DNA from: Lachnospiraceae bacterium
Lineage (GTDB): Bacteria > Bacillota_A > Clostridia > Lachnospirales > Lachnospiraceae
Direction of reading: 5' to 3'
NCBI GenBank assembly: GCA_021770615.1
Contig: JAETQR010000036.1
Location: 1-36,377, forward strand
DNA: 36,377 bases
The translations under genes were made by a program, and so were the position numbers. The notes beneath the pieces were generated by a model that had not been told where the DNA came from, made no database searches, and saw only the letters and a program-made list of their open reading frames with translations. This document shows, piece by piece, positions 1 to 8,781 of this stretch (its first letter is position 1; the number at the start of each line of letters is the position of its first letter).

Positions 1-803
1 GCTTTTGTATTCTCCAGACACACATACCGCAGCTTTGTAAATCCGGAAAGATCCAGTTCCCCGGTTATGTCATCATGATCTGACAGGTCAAGCCATGTAA
101 CATGGAAAACTCCTTCGTCCTTTTCCCATTCTGCTCCTCTCCAGTCTTTTACATCAGCCGGTCTTTCCTTCTTACTTCTGGATAGGATTTCCTCCAGGAT
201 TTTTAAATCATTTTCAGCATATACATCTTCTTTTTCACGTTCGATATTGTGGATATTAAATTCACCGTACTGCTTGTATGAAAAAAAATTGTCTTCTTGG
301 CAAAAAGTATTAAGTAACAAAAACTTGTCTTGGATATGACCATTCACGTAATCACATATCTCATAATAATCTTCTCCTTTTGATTCATCCATATAGACAT
401 CCAAGATAAAGTTATCTTCATCATAAATATAATCCGTTACAACAAGGTAGTTCTGTTTTAGTTCTTCCAACTCCTGCTTCAACTCACTCTCCATCTTTTT
501 CTTCAGGTCATTCGCTTTCCAACGAAACAGGACCACCTTTCTTTCCCCTCCCTTCATTATTGTAGAATCAGACCAAATAGGATACATACTGAACTTGAAT
601 TTAGGAAGAGGAAGCTGATCTACATACCATGCAAATTCTCTCGCCGAATATAAAATATATTCTCCATAATCCTCCTCTAATTCCTTCGTTTCCTCCCTCG
701 TCATTCCCACCGTATAAAACAGCATATGATATCCTACAAATAATACTGCGATCACCGGCAGCGCTATCTTCAATATCCTCTTGATACGATCCTTAAAACT
801 CAT
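1..803 (-). CDS. Membrane-anchored protein with LRR-like region (partial, runs off window start)
   Basis: The frame is open from an ATG at 803 to the window edge, giving at least 267 residues without a stop; the 3' end lies outside. The start overlaps the stop of the upstream gene by four bases (ATGA), so the two are translationally coupled. Residues about 8-30 form one hydrophobic segment behind a basic N-terminus, suggesting an anchor with the rest outside the membrane. A central acidic/lysine-rich region (VVLFRW, then an ELKQELEELKQ helix and YDEDNFILDVYMDES) aligns by eye with the 383- and 182-residue paralogues upstream. Near the edge, DVKDWRGAEWE and ITGELDLSGFTKL resemble the start of the leucine-rich modules in this operon. 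Function unknown; surface binding or adhesion is inference. Confidence 0.85.
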   Translation of the reverse strand, partial: MSFKDRIKRILKIALPVIAVLFVGYHMLFYTVGMTREETKELEEDYGEYILYSAREFAWYVDQLPLPKFKFSMYPIWSDSTIMKGGERKVVLFRWKANDLKKKMESELKQELEELKQNYLVVTDYIYDEDNFILDVYMDESKGEDYYEICDYVNGHIQDKFLLLNTFCQEDNFFSYKQYGEFNIHNIEREKEDVYAENDLKILEEILSRSKKERPADVKDWRGAEWEKDEGVFHVTWLDLSDHDDITGELDLSGFTKLRYVCLENTK

Positions 804-3337
804 TTCACCTTGACCCTCCTGCTACTGGTAAATGCCGAATAATATTTCTTCCCCCCGGCAGCCTTATACGCCCTTGCCTTGATATAGTAACAGCTGTTCT
901 TTTTCAGCCCCCGTAAGATGATCTGGTTCTTTTTCCATCCCTTCTGGCTCTTCCGTTTGAATTTTCCTTTCTTCCCCTTCCGGTAAAACACCTCATAACC
1001 GGACACTTTTTTATCCTTTTTCAGAGTGATCTTTAGAACCTGTTTTTTCAACTTACATTTCTGGATCTTCACTTTATCAACATGGATCTTCTTGTCCGGA
1101 ACATTCCCGCTATTTTCAGATATCTTTTCCGAAGGAGTGGGCTGCGTCTCATTTGGGACCGCCGGGGATACGGAAACCATGCCCCCATTTCCCTCTTCTG
1201 ATACCGGCGGCATCTCGGGGCTTTCAGATCCCTGCGGTTTCTGAGGCGGATGCGTGGTATCCGGTTCCGGTGAGACCTCTGGCGGAGGGGCCGGTTTCCC
1301 TGTCTCCGAAGGCAGCTCTCCGATATCTCCCATGGATACCAGCCTGTACTTTGACCAGTACTCCCCATCCCAGCCTCTGCATGTCTTGTCATAGCAGATG
1401 GCAAACTCATCCGGTGTCCCATAGAAAAGATCGCTCCCCGGCAGGCCTGGGGCATCCCCGGTAAACGTTGCTTTTGCAAGTGATGTGCAGCCGGCAAATG
1501 CATGGTTCCCGATTATCTTAAGGTTTTTCCCAAACGTCATCTCCGTCAGTCCTTCACAATTTGTAAACGCTTCATCCTGTATCTCCTCCAGACCATCCGG
1601 AAGATCGATCCGTTCCAGTTTTTCACAGTTATAAAAAGCTGTCTTCCCGATCGAGACCAGTCCCGAAGGGAGCCTGACCTCCGTCAATTCCCGACAGTTT
1701 ATAAAGACATTGTCAGGTAATCTTTTTAAATGTTCCGGGAAAATAACCCCGTTGATCTTTGCAGCGGCAAAACCGATGGATTTCAAAGCAGAAAACCCGG
1801 ACAGGTCCAGAGTCCCTTTCACATCACATCCGGCAAGATCGATTTCCCTGACACGGTACTCCCCGTCACAGACTTCCCACTGGATCTGCGGGATCCTCCC
1901 CGGCCGGTCAAGATCCCAGTTCAGTATTTCCTTATTCCCTGAAAGGGAGGCAAACCGCTCCAGTTCCGCACACTCATCTTCGCAGAAAGCCTCACGCCCT
2001 GCATTTATGTACTGTCTCTCATAGTATACCTCACTTCCTTTTCTGGAAGCAATGGTTTTGCACTCAGCCTCGATATCTTCCACCATAAGGCAGTTATTCC
2101 GGCAGTCCAGATATAATAACTTATCATTTCCCCCTAAAATGAGGGTCTCCAATTCCCCACCAAAGCAGCTTAACTGCTCCAGTGCGCTGCACCCGGAAAC
2201 ATCCAGCAGCGTAAATTTATTCCCACCGCAGACCACTTCCCGGATATACCTGAGATTAGACAGCACCAGTTCCCCGGTAAGCCTTTTCCCGGTTATCTCG
2301 ATCCGGTTGATATGATTCATCCCGCCTGCTGTTTTCCATTGGATCCCACTCCATGTGGACATATCATCCGGATCCCAGCCGGTCAGTTTTTCATTTTCCC
2401 CATAAGCAAGGAACTCTTTCACAAAAGCAATGTCGGCAGGGCTGAACTCTGCGCTCTCATCGTATCTTTGGGTTTTATATAAGGGGTTGCTCCCCTTTTC
2501 TTTCAGGGCAGCGATCACGGACAGCAGTTCTTCGTCCGTATCCGTATCGAGACAATTCCCTGTGCAGTTAAACCGTGTAAGGGAACCATAACTGCCCCAA
2601 TGGATCTTTTTTAATTCGTTGTCACTTACATTGACGTACTCCAGTTTATCACAGCTGCTCAGATCGATACTGGTGACTGCATTATCACACAGGATCAGTT
2701 CTTTCAAAGCCTTGCATCCATCCAGTTTTATTTCCTCAAACCCCGTATAAATGCATTTCAAGGATTCCAGTTTATCCAGTCCACTCAGATTCAAAGTCCC
2801 TCCAAGGTGAGCCGGGGGCAGGGCGATCGATGTGACAGCCCCGTCGGTGATCCCTACACCTTTCCATGTGGAAGTATCGTCGATATCCCAGCCAAGGATC
2901 TTATAGACTGGTGTCCTGGTAACTTCCCCGTCTGCATGATAAACATCCCTTTCCTCCTGTAACACTTTCCGGAAGGCAGCGATATCATCAGAAGGCTCAT
3001 TCCCGGCAAGATCATTATCTGCATTTGTGGATGATAAATACTTCTTGGTCGTACTTTTACTTTTTGTTGCAGTCTTACTATTTAAGCTGCTTGTATCAAA
3101 CCCGCCGCTTATCAATGCGGCATAGTAATTGTCTATATTATCTTTTAGAGTTACAGTTATTATCCGGCCATACTCTTTATCCCTGCAACCATTCACTGAA
3201 ATTTGAGAAACAGAATCATCTGTGCACCCTTTAGAGATTTTCACTGAATGAAAAAACATATAATATACCACAGATATCACTGCCAATGTAACCAGTGCTA
3301 TTTTTAATACCTTCTTTGACAAATTTCTAAAATGCAT
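800..3337 (-). CDS. Anchored leucine-rich-repeat protein with basic Fn3-like C-terminus (845 aa)
   Basis: One N-terminal hydrophobic segment (about residues 10-30) suggests a membrane-anchored exported protein. Three modules follow, each opening with a WD..D.STW.G-like motif (LGWDIDDTSTWKG, GWDPDDMSTWSG, LNWDLDRPG) and continuing into LDLSGL..L-type repeats. About residues 510-640 are BspA-like LRR_5 repeats (AFYNCEKLERIDLP, AFTNCEGLTEMTF). A Pro/Glu/Ser-rich linker leads to a lysine-rich domain of about 95 residues with Fn3-like strands (GYEVFYRKGKKGKFK, YYIKARAYK) reaching the C-terminus. Same architecture as the 765-residue protein upstream, but with an anchor and about 80 extra N-terminal residues instead of a cleavable signal peptide. 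Such proteins usually bind host or microbial surfaces; the ligand is unknown. Confidence 0.9.
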   Translation of the reverse strand: MHFRNLSKKVLKIALVTLAVISVVYYMFFHSVKISKGCTDDSVSQISVNGCRDKEYGRIITVTLKDNIDNYYAALISGGFDTSSLNSKTATKSKSTTKKYLSSTNADNDLAGNEPSDDIAAFRKVLQEERDVYHADGEVTRTPVYKILGWDIDDTSTWKGVGITDGAVTSIALPPAHLGGTLNLSGLDKLESLKCIYTGFEEIKLDGCKALKELILCDNAVTSIDLSSCDKLEYVNVSDNELKKIHWGSYGSLTRFNCTGNCLDTDTDEELLSVIAALKEKGSNPLYKTQRYDESAEFSPADIAFVKEFLAYGENEKLTGWDPDDMSTWSGIQWKTAGGMNHINRIEITGKRLTGELVLSNLRYIREVVCGGNKFTLLDVSGCSALEQLSCFGGELETLILGGNDKLLYLDCRNNCLMVEDIEAECKTIASRKGSEVYYERQYINAGREAFCEDECAELERFASLSGNKEILNWDLDRPGRIPQIQWEVCDGEYRVREIDLAGCDVKGTLDLSGFSALKSIGFAAAKINGVIFPEHLKRLPDNVFINCRELTEVRLPSGLVSIGKTAFYNCEKLERIDLPDGLEEIQDEAFTNCEGLTEMTFGKNLKIIGNHAFAGCTSLAKATFTGDAPGLPGSDLFYGTPDEFAICYDKTCRGWDGEYWSKYRLVSMGDIGELPSETGKPAPPPEVSPEPDTTHPPQKPQGSESPEMPPVSEEGNGGMVSVSPAVPNETQPTPSEKISENSGNVPDKKIHVDKVKIQKCKLKKQVLKITLKKDKKVSGYEVFYRKGKKGKFKRKSQKGWKKNQIILRGLKKNSCYYIKARAYKAAGGKKYYSAFTSSRRVKVK

Positions 3338-3372
3338 TTTGTTTTAATCCTCCTGTGCTCCATAGGATGCTA

Positions 3373-3921
3373 TCACGAAATGGGATACCCGTCAGCGTTC
3401 CACCGATTAATCTCTGCCTGATAATCCCCCGGTGTCTCACTATAAACAACTCTGTACCATAAATTACATAATGATCTTATTTTCCACATATTATCAGATA
3501 AATAATCATCACGGTTTGCATCATTATCATAATATATATCCACCACCATTTTTTCCTCATCTACTTTATAATTTATAACCGCGTCATTATTCTCCAACAA
3601 TGTATCCAGTTCATAAAAAAGATCTTCCCGTATCTGCCGGATCAAATTACGATAATCCCATTGAAACAGGAAATAGTATCGTTTTCCACACCACTTCGGT
3701 CGAAATATTCCCAAATTATATTCAGAACCATTTATCTTTGTCAGTATATATTTCTGATATTTCTCATGATTCGGATAGCTGTTTAAATTGCTTCCCATAC
3801 TAAAAGACTCAAACAGCAACACTCTCACTGCGATTAAAAACAGGACTACGATCAATGTCCTTTTCCACCCCCTCCAAACCCTCCACTTTTTTCTGATTTT
3901 CTTCCACATGCGCTCCTCCAT
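3373..3921 (-). CDS. Small membrane-anchored protein, LRR-less paralogue (182 aa)
   Basis: The first 45 residues (basic MWKKIRKKW start, then a hydrophobic stretch ending RVLLFESFS) nearly match those of the 383-residue protein just upstream. The central region also aligns (FQWDYRNLI / FQWQYDKLI, VDEE...VDIYY, LCNLWY..YSETPGD / LCDLWY..YQEAPGD). It stops where the paralogue continues into a Pro-rich linker and LRRs, so it is either a compact family member or a copy that lost its repeats. It starts 10 bases after the upstream stop, with GGAG upstream of the ATG. Probably extracytoplasmic and anchored by its N-terminus. I do not recognise a named family. Confidence 0.85.
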   Translation of the reverse strand: MEERMWKKIRKKWRVWRGWKRTLIVVLFLIAVRVLLFESFSMGSNLNSYPNHEKYQKYILTKINGSEYNLGIFRPKWCGKRYYFLFQWDYRNLIRQIREDLFYELDTLLENNDAVINYKVDEEKMVVDIYYDNDANRDDYLSDNMWKIRSLCNLWYRVVYSETPGDYQAEINRWNADGYPIS

Positions 3922-5083
3922 GGATAACGTACTATTCCATTTCTACAATATCATACTTCTCCCAGCAACGTTCCATCCAACCCTTAGAATGTTTCCCACG
4001 ATAAATTTTAAAATCTCCGGACACTTCTCCAAACGCCTCTTTGTCAGGATTTTTCACATTCGGAGCACTCCCCTCAAATGTCATCTTTTTCAGGCTTTCA
4101 CATCCTGAAAATGCCGGATTATGGATTTCCCGTACTTCTGTTGGTATCGTTATCTCTTCTAATCTTTTACAGTTATCAAAGGATTCCTGATCAATGTAAT
4201 TGATCGTGTCCGGAAGAATCACTTTACTAATGTTCATCCCCTTTAATGATACATATCCCAGATTTAAAAATCCCGTCAGGTCAAGTTCTCCCGAAATATC
4301 AATATCATATTTCGACAGATACAACTTTCTGATATACCCACCTTGTTCGGAACTCCATACTATTTTTTCCGAATTTTCTAAATCCAATGGTTGTTCCTGT
4401 CCACCTCTGAACAAAATCTCTTTTAAACAACTTAAATCATTCTGATTGTATGCTGATTCTTTCGGGGGCGGTGTAAGCGTCGGTATTATTTCTTCTTCAT
4501 CATCTTTCGGGTCAGTTTCATATGTGTTGTGCATATAAACAAGTTGTTTATCCCCCGGTGCTTCCTGATATGAAAGATAGTACCATAAATCGCACAGTCT
4601 TCTTATCCTTTCCTCCACATCTCCCAAATTTTCAGCATCCTTATTTCTCCACATTTCCGATGAATAATTTATATAATGATAATAATAATATATATCTACT
4701 GAAAAACTTTCCTCATCCACAGCATAATTATCCATCCATCGATAATCTTTCATTAATTGATTCAATTCGTTATACAAATCTTTTTTGATTTCATCAATAA
4801 GTTTATCATACTGCCATTGAAACATCATAAGATATTGATGCTCATCGTACATCCTTTTAAAAAAACTTCTATTAAGCTTGAGAACTATATAGTCCATTTT
4901 AAATAACATATAATTCTCATACTTTTCACAGTTAGGATAATCCTCTAAATGCCCTTCCAAGCTAAAAGATTCAAACAGCAACACTCTCACTATGATCAAA
5001 AAAACGACCACAATCAGTATCTTTTTCCATCTCCTCCAGCCTTTCCACCTTTTTCTGATTTTCTTCCACATGCTCTCCTCCAC
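3808..5083 (-). repeat. Duplicated 5' gene segment shared by two adjacent paralogues
   Basis: The first about 114 bases of the 182-residue gene (3808-3921) and of the 383-residue gene (4970-5083) are nearly identical in DNA, including the stretch encoding the basic start, the membrane segment and LLFESFS. Similarity falls sharply beyond that point, though the proteins still align. This fits tandem duplication followed by divergence outside the anchor, or gene conversion limited to the 5' end. The coordinates span both copies. Confidence 0.7.
3932..5083 (-). CDS. Membrane-anchored protein with C-terminal LRR_5 repeats (383 aa)
   Basis: Residues 1-20 are very basic, about 21-40 form a membrane segment, and about 45-190 form the operon's shared alpha/beta-looking domain (FQWQYDKLIDEI, AVDEESFSVDIYYYY, LCDLWYYLSYQEAPGD). 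An acidic/Pro-rich linker (EEEIIPTLTPPP) leads to about 160 residues with leucine-rich features: SGELDLTGFLNLGYVSLKG, then BspA-like repeats SFDNCKRLEEITIP and AFSGCESLKKMTFEG. It lacks the basic Fn3-like tail of the two large proteins. Its 5' end is nearly identical in DNA to that of the next gene, pointing to recent duplication or conversion. It follows the 765-residue gene after 46 bases. Function unknown; a surface-exposed binding protein is inferred. Confidence 0.88.
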   Translation of the reverse strand: MEESMWKKIRKRWKGWRRWKKILIVVVFLIIVRVLLFESFSLEGHLEDYPNCEKYENYMLFKMDYIVLKLNRSFFKRMYDEHQYLMMFQWQYDKLIDEIKKDLYNELNQLMKDYRWMDNYAVDEESFSVDIYYYYHYINYSSEMWRNKDAENLGDVEERIRRLCDLWYYLSYQEAPGDKQLVYMHNTYETDPKDDEEEIIPTLTPPPKESAYNQNDLSCLKEILFRGGQEQPLDLENSEKIVWSSEQGGYIRKLYLSKYDIDISGELDLTGFLNLGYVSLKGMNISKVILPDTINYIDQESFDNCKRLEEITIPTEVREIHNPAFSGCESLKKMTFEGSAPNVKNPDKEAFGEVSGDFKIYRGKHSKGWMERCWEKYDIVEME

Positions 5084-5129
5084 AGATACCGGGAGTCAGG
5101 GATTTCCACCTGACTCCTGATTCCTTCCT

Positions 5130-7427
5130 TTAACGGACTTTGATTTTTCTGGTTTTCGAAAATCCCGAATAATACGTCTTTCCCTCCAAAACTTTATACG
5201 CTCTCACTTTTATATAATACGTACTGTTACGTTTCAGATTTCGTAATACTTTCCGGTTTTTCTTCCAGCCTTTCCACTTCAAAGCCTTATATTTTCCTTT
5301 TTTCCCCTTTCTGTATCTTATCTCATACCCTGTTACCAGTTTATTTTTCTTTAATGTAACTATTATCGTATTCTGTTTTACTTTACATTTGAAAATCCTC
5401 GCCTTGCTAACGATACATTTCTTCTCCGGTTTCTTTTGCTCATCTAGTGTCTTTTTTACATCACTACTGACCTCCGGAACTTCAACAGAATTTTCATTGG
5501 AACCTGTCTCACCAGACTGCCCCGGAAGTGCAGTTGCCACCGGCACTCCTGTTTGTACTGGTTGTGCTGTAACATCCGGCTTCTGTGTTTCTTCCGGCAG
5601 AACTGGTCCTTGTGTGCTTCCGCCAGGTACAGCCGGTGTGACCACAGGTTCCTCTTCCATCTTTACCATATTATACTGTTTCCAGACAGGATCTGTCCAG
5701 CCCGCTTGTGATGGATCGTAATAGATACACATATCCTCCGGCGTGCCTAAAAAAACTTTCTCCCCGACACCAGATGGTGCTGCTCCCCAAAAACTGACTT
5801 TCTTAAGTTGTTTACATCCGCAAAAAGCATAATGTGATAGTATTTCCAGATTTCCTGTAACCGTAACTTCTTCTAAAGCCTCACATCCCTCAAATGCGCT
5901 CTCTGAAATCTCTGTAACGCTCTCTGGAAGCGTCAGAGAAGTAAGTTCCTTACATCCTTTGAAAGCCTTTTCTCCAATGCGAAGAATCCCATCAGTAAGA
6001 GTGGCTTTTTCCAAATCCGCACAGTTCATAAATGCCTTTTCCCCTAAATCCTTAAGATTCACAGGAAGTTTCACTTCCGTAATATCTGTTGCGATCATAC
6101 AGATTTCCTTCAAAGAAGTAAAACCTGACAGGTCAAGGACGCCACTCACCGGTTTTCCTAAAAAGTCTATTTCAGAAACCCTGTATTCGCCATCTTTGAC
6201 CACCCACGAAACTCCCTGCATCAGTCCCGGCCGGTCTTTATCCCATTTCATGATCTCACCGTTATTTCCATACCCCGCAAAACGCTCGAGTTCTTTGCAT
6301 TCCTCCTCATTAAATGCAGAACGGTCTGCCAGAATGAACTGTTTTTCATAGGAGACCACACTTCCTTCTTTTTTCTGGATCTTCTTGCACATCTCTTCAA
6401 TCTCATCAATCTGCAGATAATTTCCACTACAAGACAGATACAGTAATTCATCCGCTCCTTCCAAAAGAAGTGAGGTAAGCTTACAATCTGTACAATGTAA
6501 CGCAGTTAGTTTTTTACATCCTGAAACATTGATCTCAGAGAACTCATTCTGGCTGCACTGCAAAGTCTGCAGATATTTTAGATCCGAAACATCCAATGTT
6601 CCCTGAAGCTGTTTCGACTCCATCTCTATTTTCTTTATGTAATTGTAACCAGAAACCGTCTTCCATTCAACGCCTGTCCATGTAGACCGATCCTCCGGAT
6701 CCCATCCCAGCTTCTCTGCGTTATCACCTGTGCTTAACATCTTTTGGATAACCTGCATATCCGTGTCGCTGTATTGCGCATTTTTCTGGCATGACTGGCT
6801 GTCATAATTACTTGTCCCGCCATTTTCTTTTACAGCGGCAATGACCGCTAATAAATCCATATCTGAATCCACATCCAGATAGTTTCCATTACAAACCATT
6901 CTATAAATATCCGGATGCCTTCCAAATAAAATAGATTCTAACTGATTATATCTTACATCCAGTTCCACAAGTTTTTGACAGTCACTGACGTCAATTTTTT
7001 CAATCCAGTTATGCAAAATCGTAATTTTCTTTAACGCTGTACAATCAGTAAGGACAATCTCACGAAATCCGGTAAACACACAGTATAATTCCTCCAGCTT
7101 ATCCAATCCTGATAAATCCAGTTTTAGACCTTGGAAACAGGATTGATTTAGTGAGATACTTACTATTCTTCCATTTTCAAACGTAATCCCTTTCCATGTA
7201 GAAATGTCATTGATATCCCAGCCCAGAACGTCTGCAACTGATTTCTCCTCGGTTTCTCCACTCTCTGTCTTAGTAACGATTGTCTGTGTGAGTACTTCCC
7301 TGAAAATATTTGCATCGTCTGATTGATTCTCGTTTGTCTGCACTTGTGAAAATGCAGAAACATTTACACCTGCACTCTCAAAAAGCATAACAAAAATAAT
7401 CATAAACGCAAAACATCTCTTTCTCAT
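5130..7427 (-). CDS. Secreted leucine-rich-repeat protein with basic Fn3-like C-terminus (765 aa)
   Basis: First gene of the apparent five-gene operon. Residues 1-26 look like a cleavable signal peptide (basic start, hydrophobic core, ending near VSAFS). Three modules follow, opening LGWDINDISTWKG (about residue 68), LGWDPEDRSTWTG (about 250) and MKWDKDRPG (about 400), each running into LDLSGL..L repeats. LRR_5 repeats follow (AFKGCKELTSLTLP, AFEGCEALEEVTV). A Pro/Thr/Val linker of about 70 residues precedes a lysine-rich Fn3-like domain (GYEIRYRKGKKGKYK, YYIKVRAYK). The W-x-G motif before the repeats recalls the N-cap of plant-type LRRs, but this is only resemblance. The basic tail may hold the protein to anionic wall polymers (inference). 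A strong SD (AGGAGAAGGG) precedes the ATG. Confidence 0.9.
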   Translation of the reverse strand: MRKRCFAFMIIFVMLFESAGVNVSAFSQVQTNENQSDDANIFREVLTQTIVTKTESGETEEKSVADVLGWDINDISTWKGITFENGRIVSISLNQSCFQGLKLDLSGLDKLEELYCVFTGFREIVLTDCTALKKITILHNWIEKIDVSDCQKLVELDVRYNQLESILFGRHPDIYRMVCNGNYLDVDSDMDLLAVIAAVKENGGTSNYDSQSCQKNAQYSDTDMQVIQKMLSTGDNAEKLGWDPEDRSTWTGVEWKTVSGYNYIKKIEMESKQLQGTLDVSDLKYLQTLQCSQNEFSEINVSGCKKLTALHCTDCKLTSLLLEGADELLYLSCSGNYLQIDEIEEMCKKIQKKEGSVVSYEKQFILADRSAFNEEECKELERFAGYGNNGEIMKWDKDRPGLMQGVSWVVKDGEYRVSEIDFLGKPVSGVLDLSGFTSLKEICMIATDITEVKLPVNLKDLGEKAFMNCADLEKATLTDGILRIGEKAFKGCKELTSLTLPESVTEISESAFEGCEALEEVTVTGNLEILSHYAFCGCKQLKKVSFWGAAPSGVGEKVFLGTPEDMCIYYDPSQAGWTDPVWKQYNMVKMEEEPVVTPAVPGGSTQGPVLPEETQKPDVTAQPVQTGVPVATALPGQSGETGSNENSVEVPEVSSDVKKTLDEQKKPEKKCIVSKARIFKCKVKQNTIIVTLKKNKLVTGYEIRYRKGKKGKYKALKWKGWKKNRKVLRNLKRNSTYYIKVRAYKVLEGKTYYSGFSKTRKIKVR

Positions 7428-7486
7428 ATCCCTTCTCCTCTCTCATGTCTTCATCCCTTTTATCATTAGAAATTTTTTCCATTTAC

Positions 7487-7492
7487 AGTATA
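7487..7492 (-). promoter_or_regulatory. Probable extended -10 of the LRR operon promoter
   Basis: On the minus strand TATACT is preceded by TG at the extended -10 position (TGTTATACT), about 60 bases upstream of the operon's first ATG. No good -35 is visible at the right distance, which fits an extended -10 promoter or one needing an activator. Confidence 0.5.
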
Positions 7493-7590
7493 ACATACAC
7501 ATCCCATTTATACCACCTTTTTTGACAGACAACTAAAATATGTGACAAACGACTGCCCTGGCTCGACGTCGCCAAAAAACTCATTTCCTC

Positions 7591-7619
7591 TTGTCCCCAC
7601 TCCGTTTTTCTGGTAGACT
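7591..7619 (+). promoter_or_regulatory. Promoter of the AP2-domain gene
   Basis: TTGTCC (7591-7596), a 17-base spacer and TAGACT (7614-7619) lie about 30 bases upstream of the ATG at 7650, with an AAGGAG ribosome site six bases before the start. The transcript diverges from the LRR operon, so both promoters share about 220 bases. Confidence 0.6.
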
Positions 7620-7649
7620 AATATCAAAAATACACTCAAGGAGCCCCCT

Positions 7650-8432
7650 ATGCAACCAGGCGTATACCAGGCAAAAAAAAAGGACGGAACCCGTTACTAT
7701 CGTAGTTCCATCACCTATAAAAACAAACACATCAGTCTCGGCAGCTTTTCCACTGAGGCTGCCGCCAGTCATGCCTATCAGATGGCAGACGCCATACTGC
7801 ACGACGCCTCCTATACACTGGAATCCCACACCCCGGTTCTCTCTTTTAAAAAATGGGTGACATTGATCAATTTCCGTGATAACGGCATCTATATCAAAAC
7901 ACCGGTCTATCTGTATCAGAACTATTTCCGCTATTATTTCTCACCGGATGACTACTACCTCTTTGATATCGACGACCTCTTTTACTTTTCCACTCACTCC
8001 ATCATGCGGCGGGGCGGCCATCTCTTTGTGAGCGACTATGGCATGCAGATCAATATCCTGTCGCGCTATGGCATAAAAAATTACGGTGTACCCGGACGGG
8101 ATTTTCTTTTTGTTAACGGAGATAAACGGGATTTCCGCTATGAAAACATTGAGATCATCAACCGATATCAGGGAGTACAAAAAAAGCAGCTTCAGGGAAA
8201 AACGATCTACGAGACACGGATCCACTGGAACGGTGATATCCTTGTGGGACGTTACCAGACAGAAACAGAAGCTGCGATTGCCTACAATAAAGCTGCTTCC
8301 GAATTAATAAAAAAAGGATATGAAAAAAACTATCCGGTTAATTATCTGGAGGAACTTTCGACCGGAGAATACAAAGATTATTTTAAAAAAATAAAAATCT
8401 CCCGATTCATCCGGGAACTTGAAGAATGTTAA
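7650..8432 (+). CDS. Two-AP2-domain protein with degenerate HNH core (260 aa)
   Basis: Residues about 4-48 (GVYQAKKKDGTRYYRSSI, LGSFSTEAAASHAYQMAD) and about 173-230 (YQGVQKKQLQGKTIYETRI, VGRYQTETEAAIAYNKAA) match the AP2/ERF fold: a three-stranded sheet, then an Ala-rich helix. Between them, about residues 100-172 follow the layout of HNH homing endonucleases that carry AP2 domains, ending VNGDKRDFRYENIEII where active enzymes have (H)HxNGDKxDNRxxNL. The conserved histidines are absent here (FLFVNGDK; ILSRYG where LHR is usual), so nuclease activity is doubtful. In known families AP2 domains bind DNA; a domesticated homing nuclease acting as a DNA-binding regulator is inference. It stands alone, divergent from the LRR operon and convergent with the pheST operon. 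Confidence 0.85.
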   Translation: MQPGVYQAKKKDGTRYYRSSITYKNKHISLGSFSTEAAASHAYQMADAILHDASYTLESHTPVLSFKKWVTLINFRDNGIYIKTPVYLYQNYFRYYFSPDDYYLFDIDDLFYFSTHSIMRRGGHLFVSDYGMQINILSRYGIKNYGVPGRDFLFVNGDKRDFRYENIEIINRYQGVQKKQLQGKTIYETRIHWNGDILVGRYQTETEAAIAYNKAASELIKKGYEKNYPVNYLEELSTGEYKDYFKKIKISRFIRELEEC

Positions 8433-8443
8433 ACATTTACAAA

Positions 8444-8463
8444 GGCACTTATCATAAAGTGCC
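8444..8463. terminator. Short hairpin between convergent genes
   Basis: GGCACTT and AAGTGCC form a 7-bp stem with a 6-base loop between the AP2 gene and the end of the pheST operon. The flanking T-tracts are weak on both strands, so it may be only a poor bidirectional terminator. Confidence 0.35.
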
Positions 8464-8781
8464 CAGAAAGTATAAGATAAGATAAATGATGATGATCGCT
8501 CCATTCAAAACAGATCCGATCGTCGGGGTAGTCATATAAATATCTTCTCGCTTAAAACATCTCAAAGCAAAGATAAATCCTATCACAGAGAAGATCAGGT
8601 TCAAAATGCCAAGATAACCGTAAAGGATACCTCCGTTTCCTTTTTCTGTGCCTGAACATATAAAAAGAACGATCATCATAAGAAGAGAAACGATCGCTAT
8701 GATCGCCGACAAAATACCGATGAACGGATGTTTCTTATCTGTAAACTGAATCTTATGCCTTTTACCAATACGTATCTTCAC
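8452..8781 (-). CDS. Small membrane protein, DUF6142-like (109 aa)
   Basis: A short protein with three hydrophobic segments (LSAIIAIVSLLMMIVLFI, GYLGILNLIFSVIGFIFAL, GAIIIIYLILYFLG) behind a basic cytosolic start (RIGKRHKIQF). From memory it resembles DUF6142, an uncharacterised family of small Lachnospiraceae membrane proteins; I cannot confirm this. I chose the GTG at 8781 because it overlaps the VanZ-like gene's stop in a GTGA junction and has GAGAGG about six bases upstream. An in-frame GTG at 8814 would add 11 residues but has no ribosome site. Last gene of the pheS-pheT-vanZ-like run; no functional link to tRNA charging is evident. Confidence 0.7.
   Translation of the reverse strand: MKIRIGKRHKIQFTDKKHPFIGILSAIIAIVSLLMMIVLFICSGTEKGNGGILYGYLGILNLIFSVIGFIFALRCFKREDIYMTTPTIGSVLNGAIIIIYLILYFLGTL

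Noticed and set aside
1069..1503. Other-frame open stretches inside the LRR genes, for example 1069-1503
   Set aside because: They overlap clear LRR coding sequence, have Arg- and Pro-rich low-complexity products and no ribosome sites.
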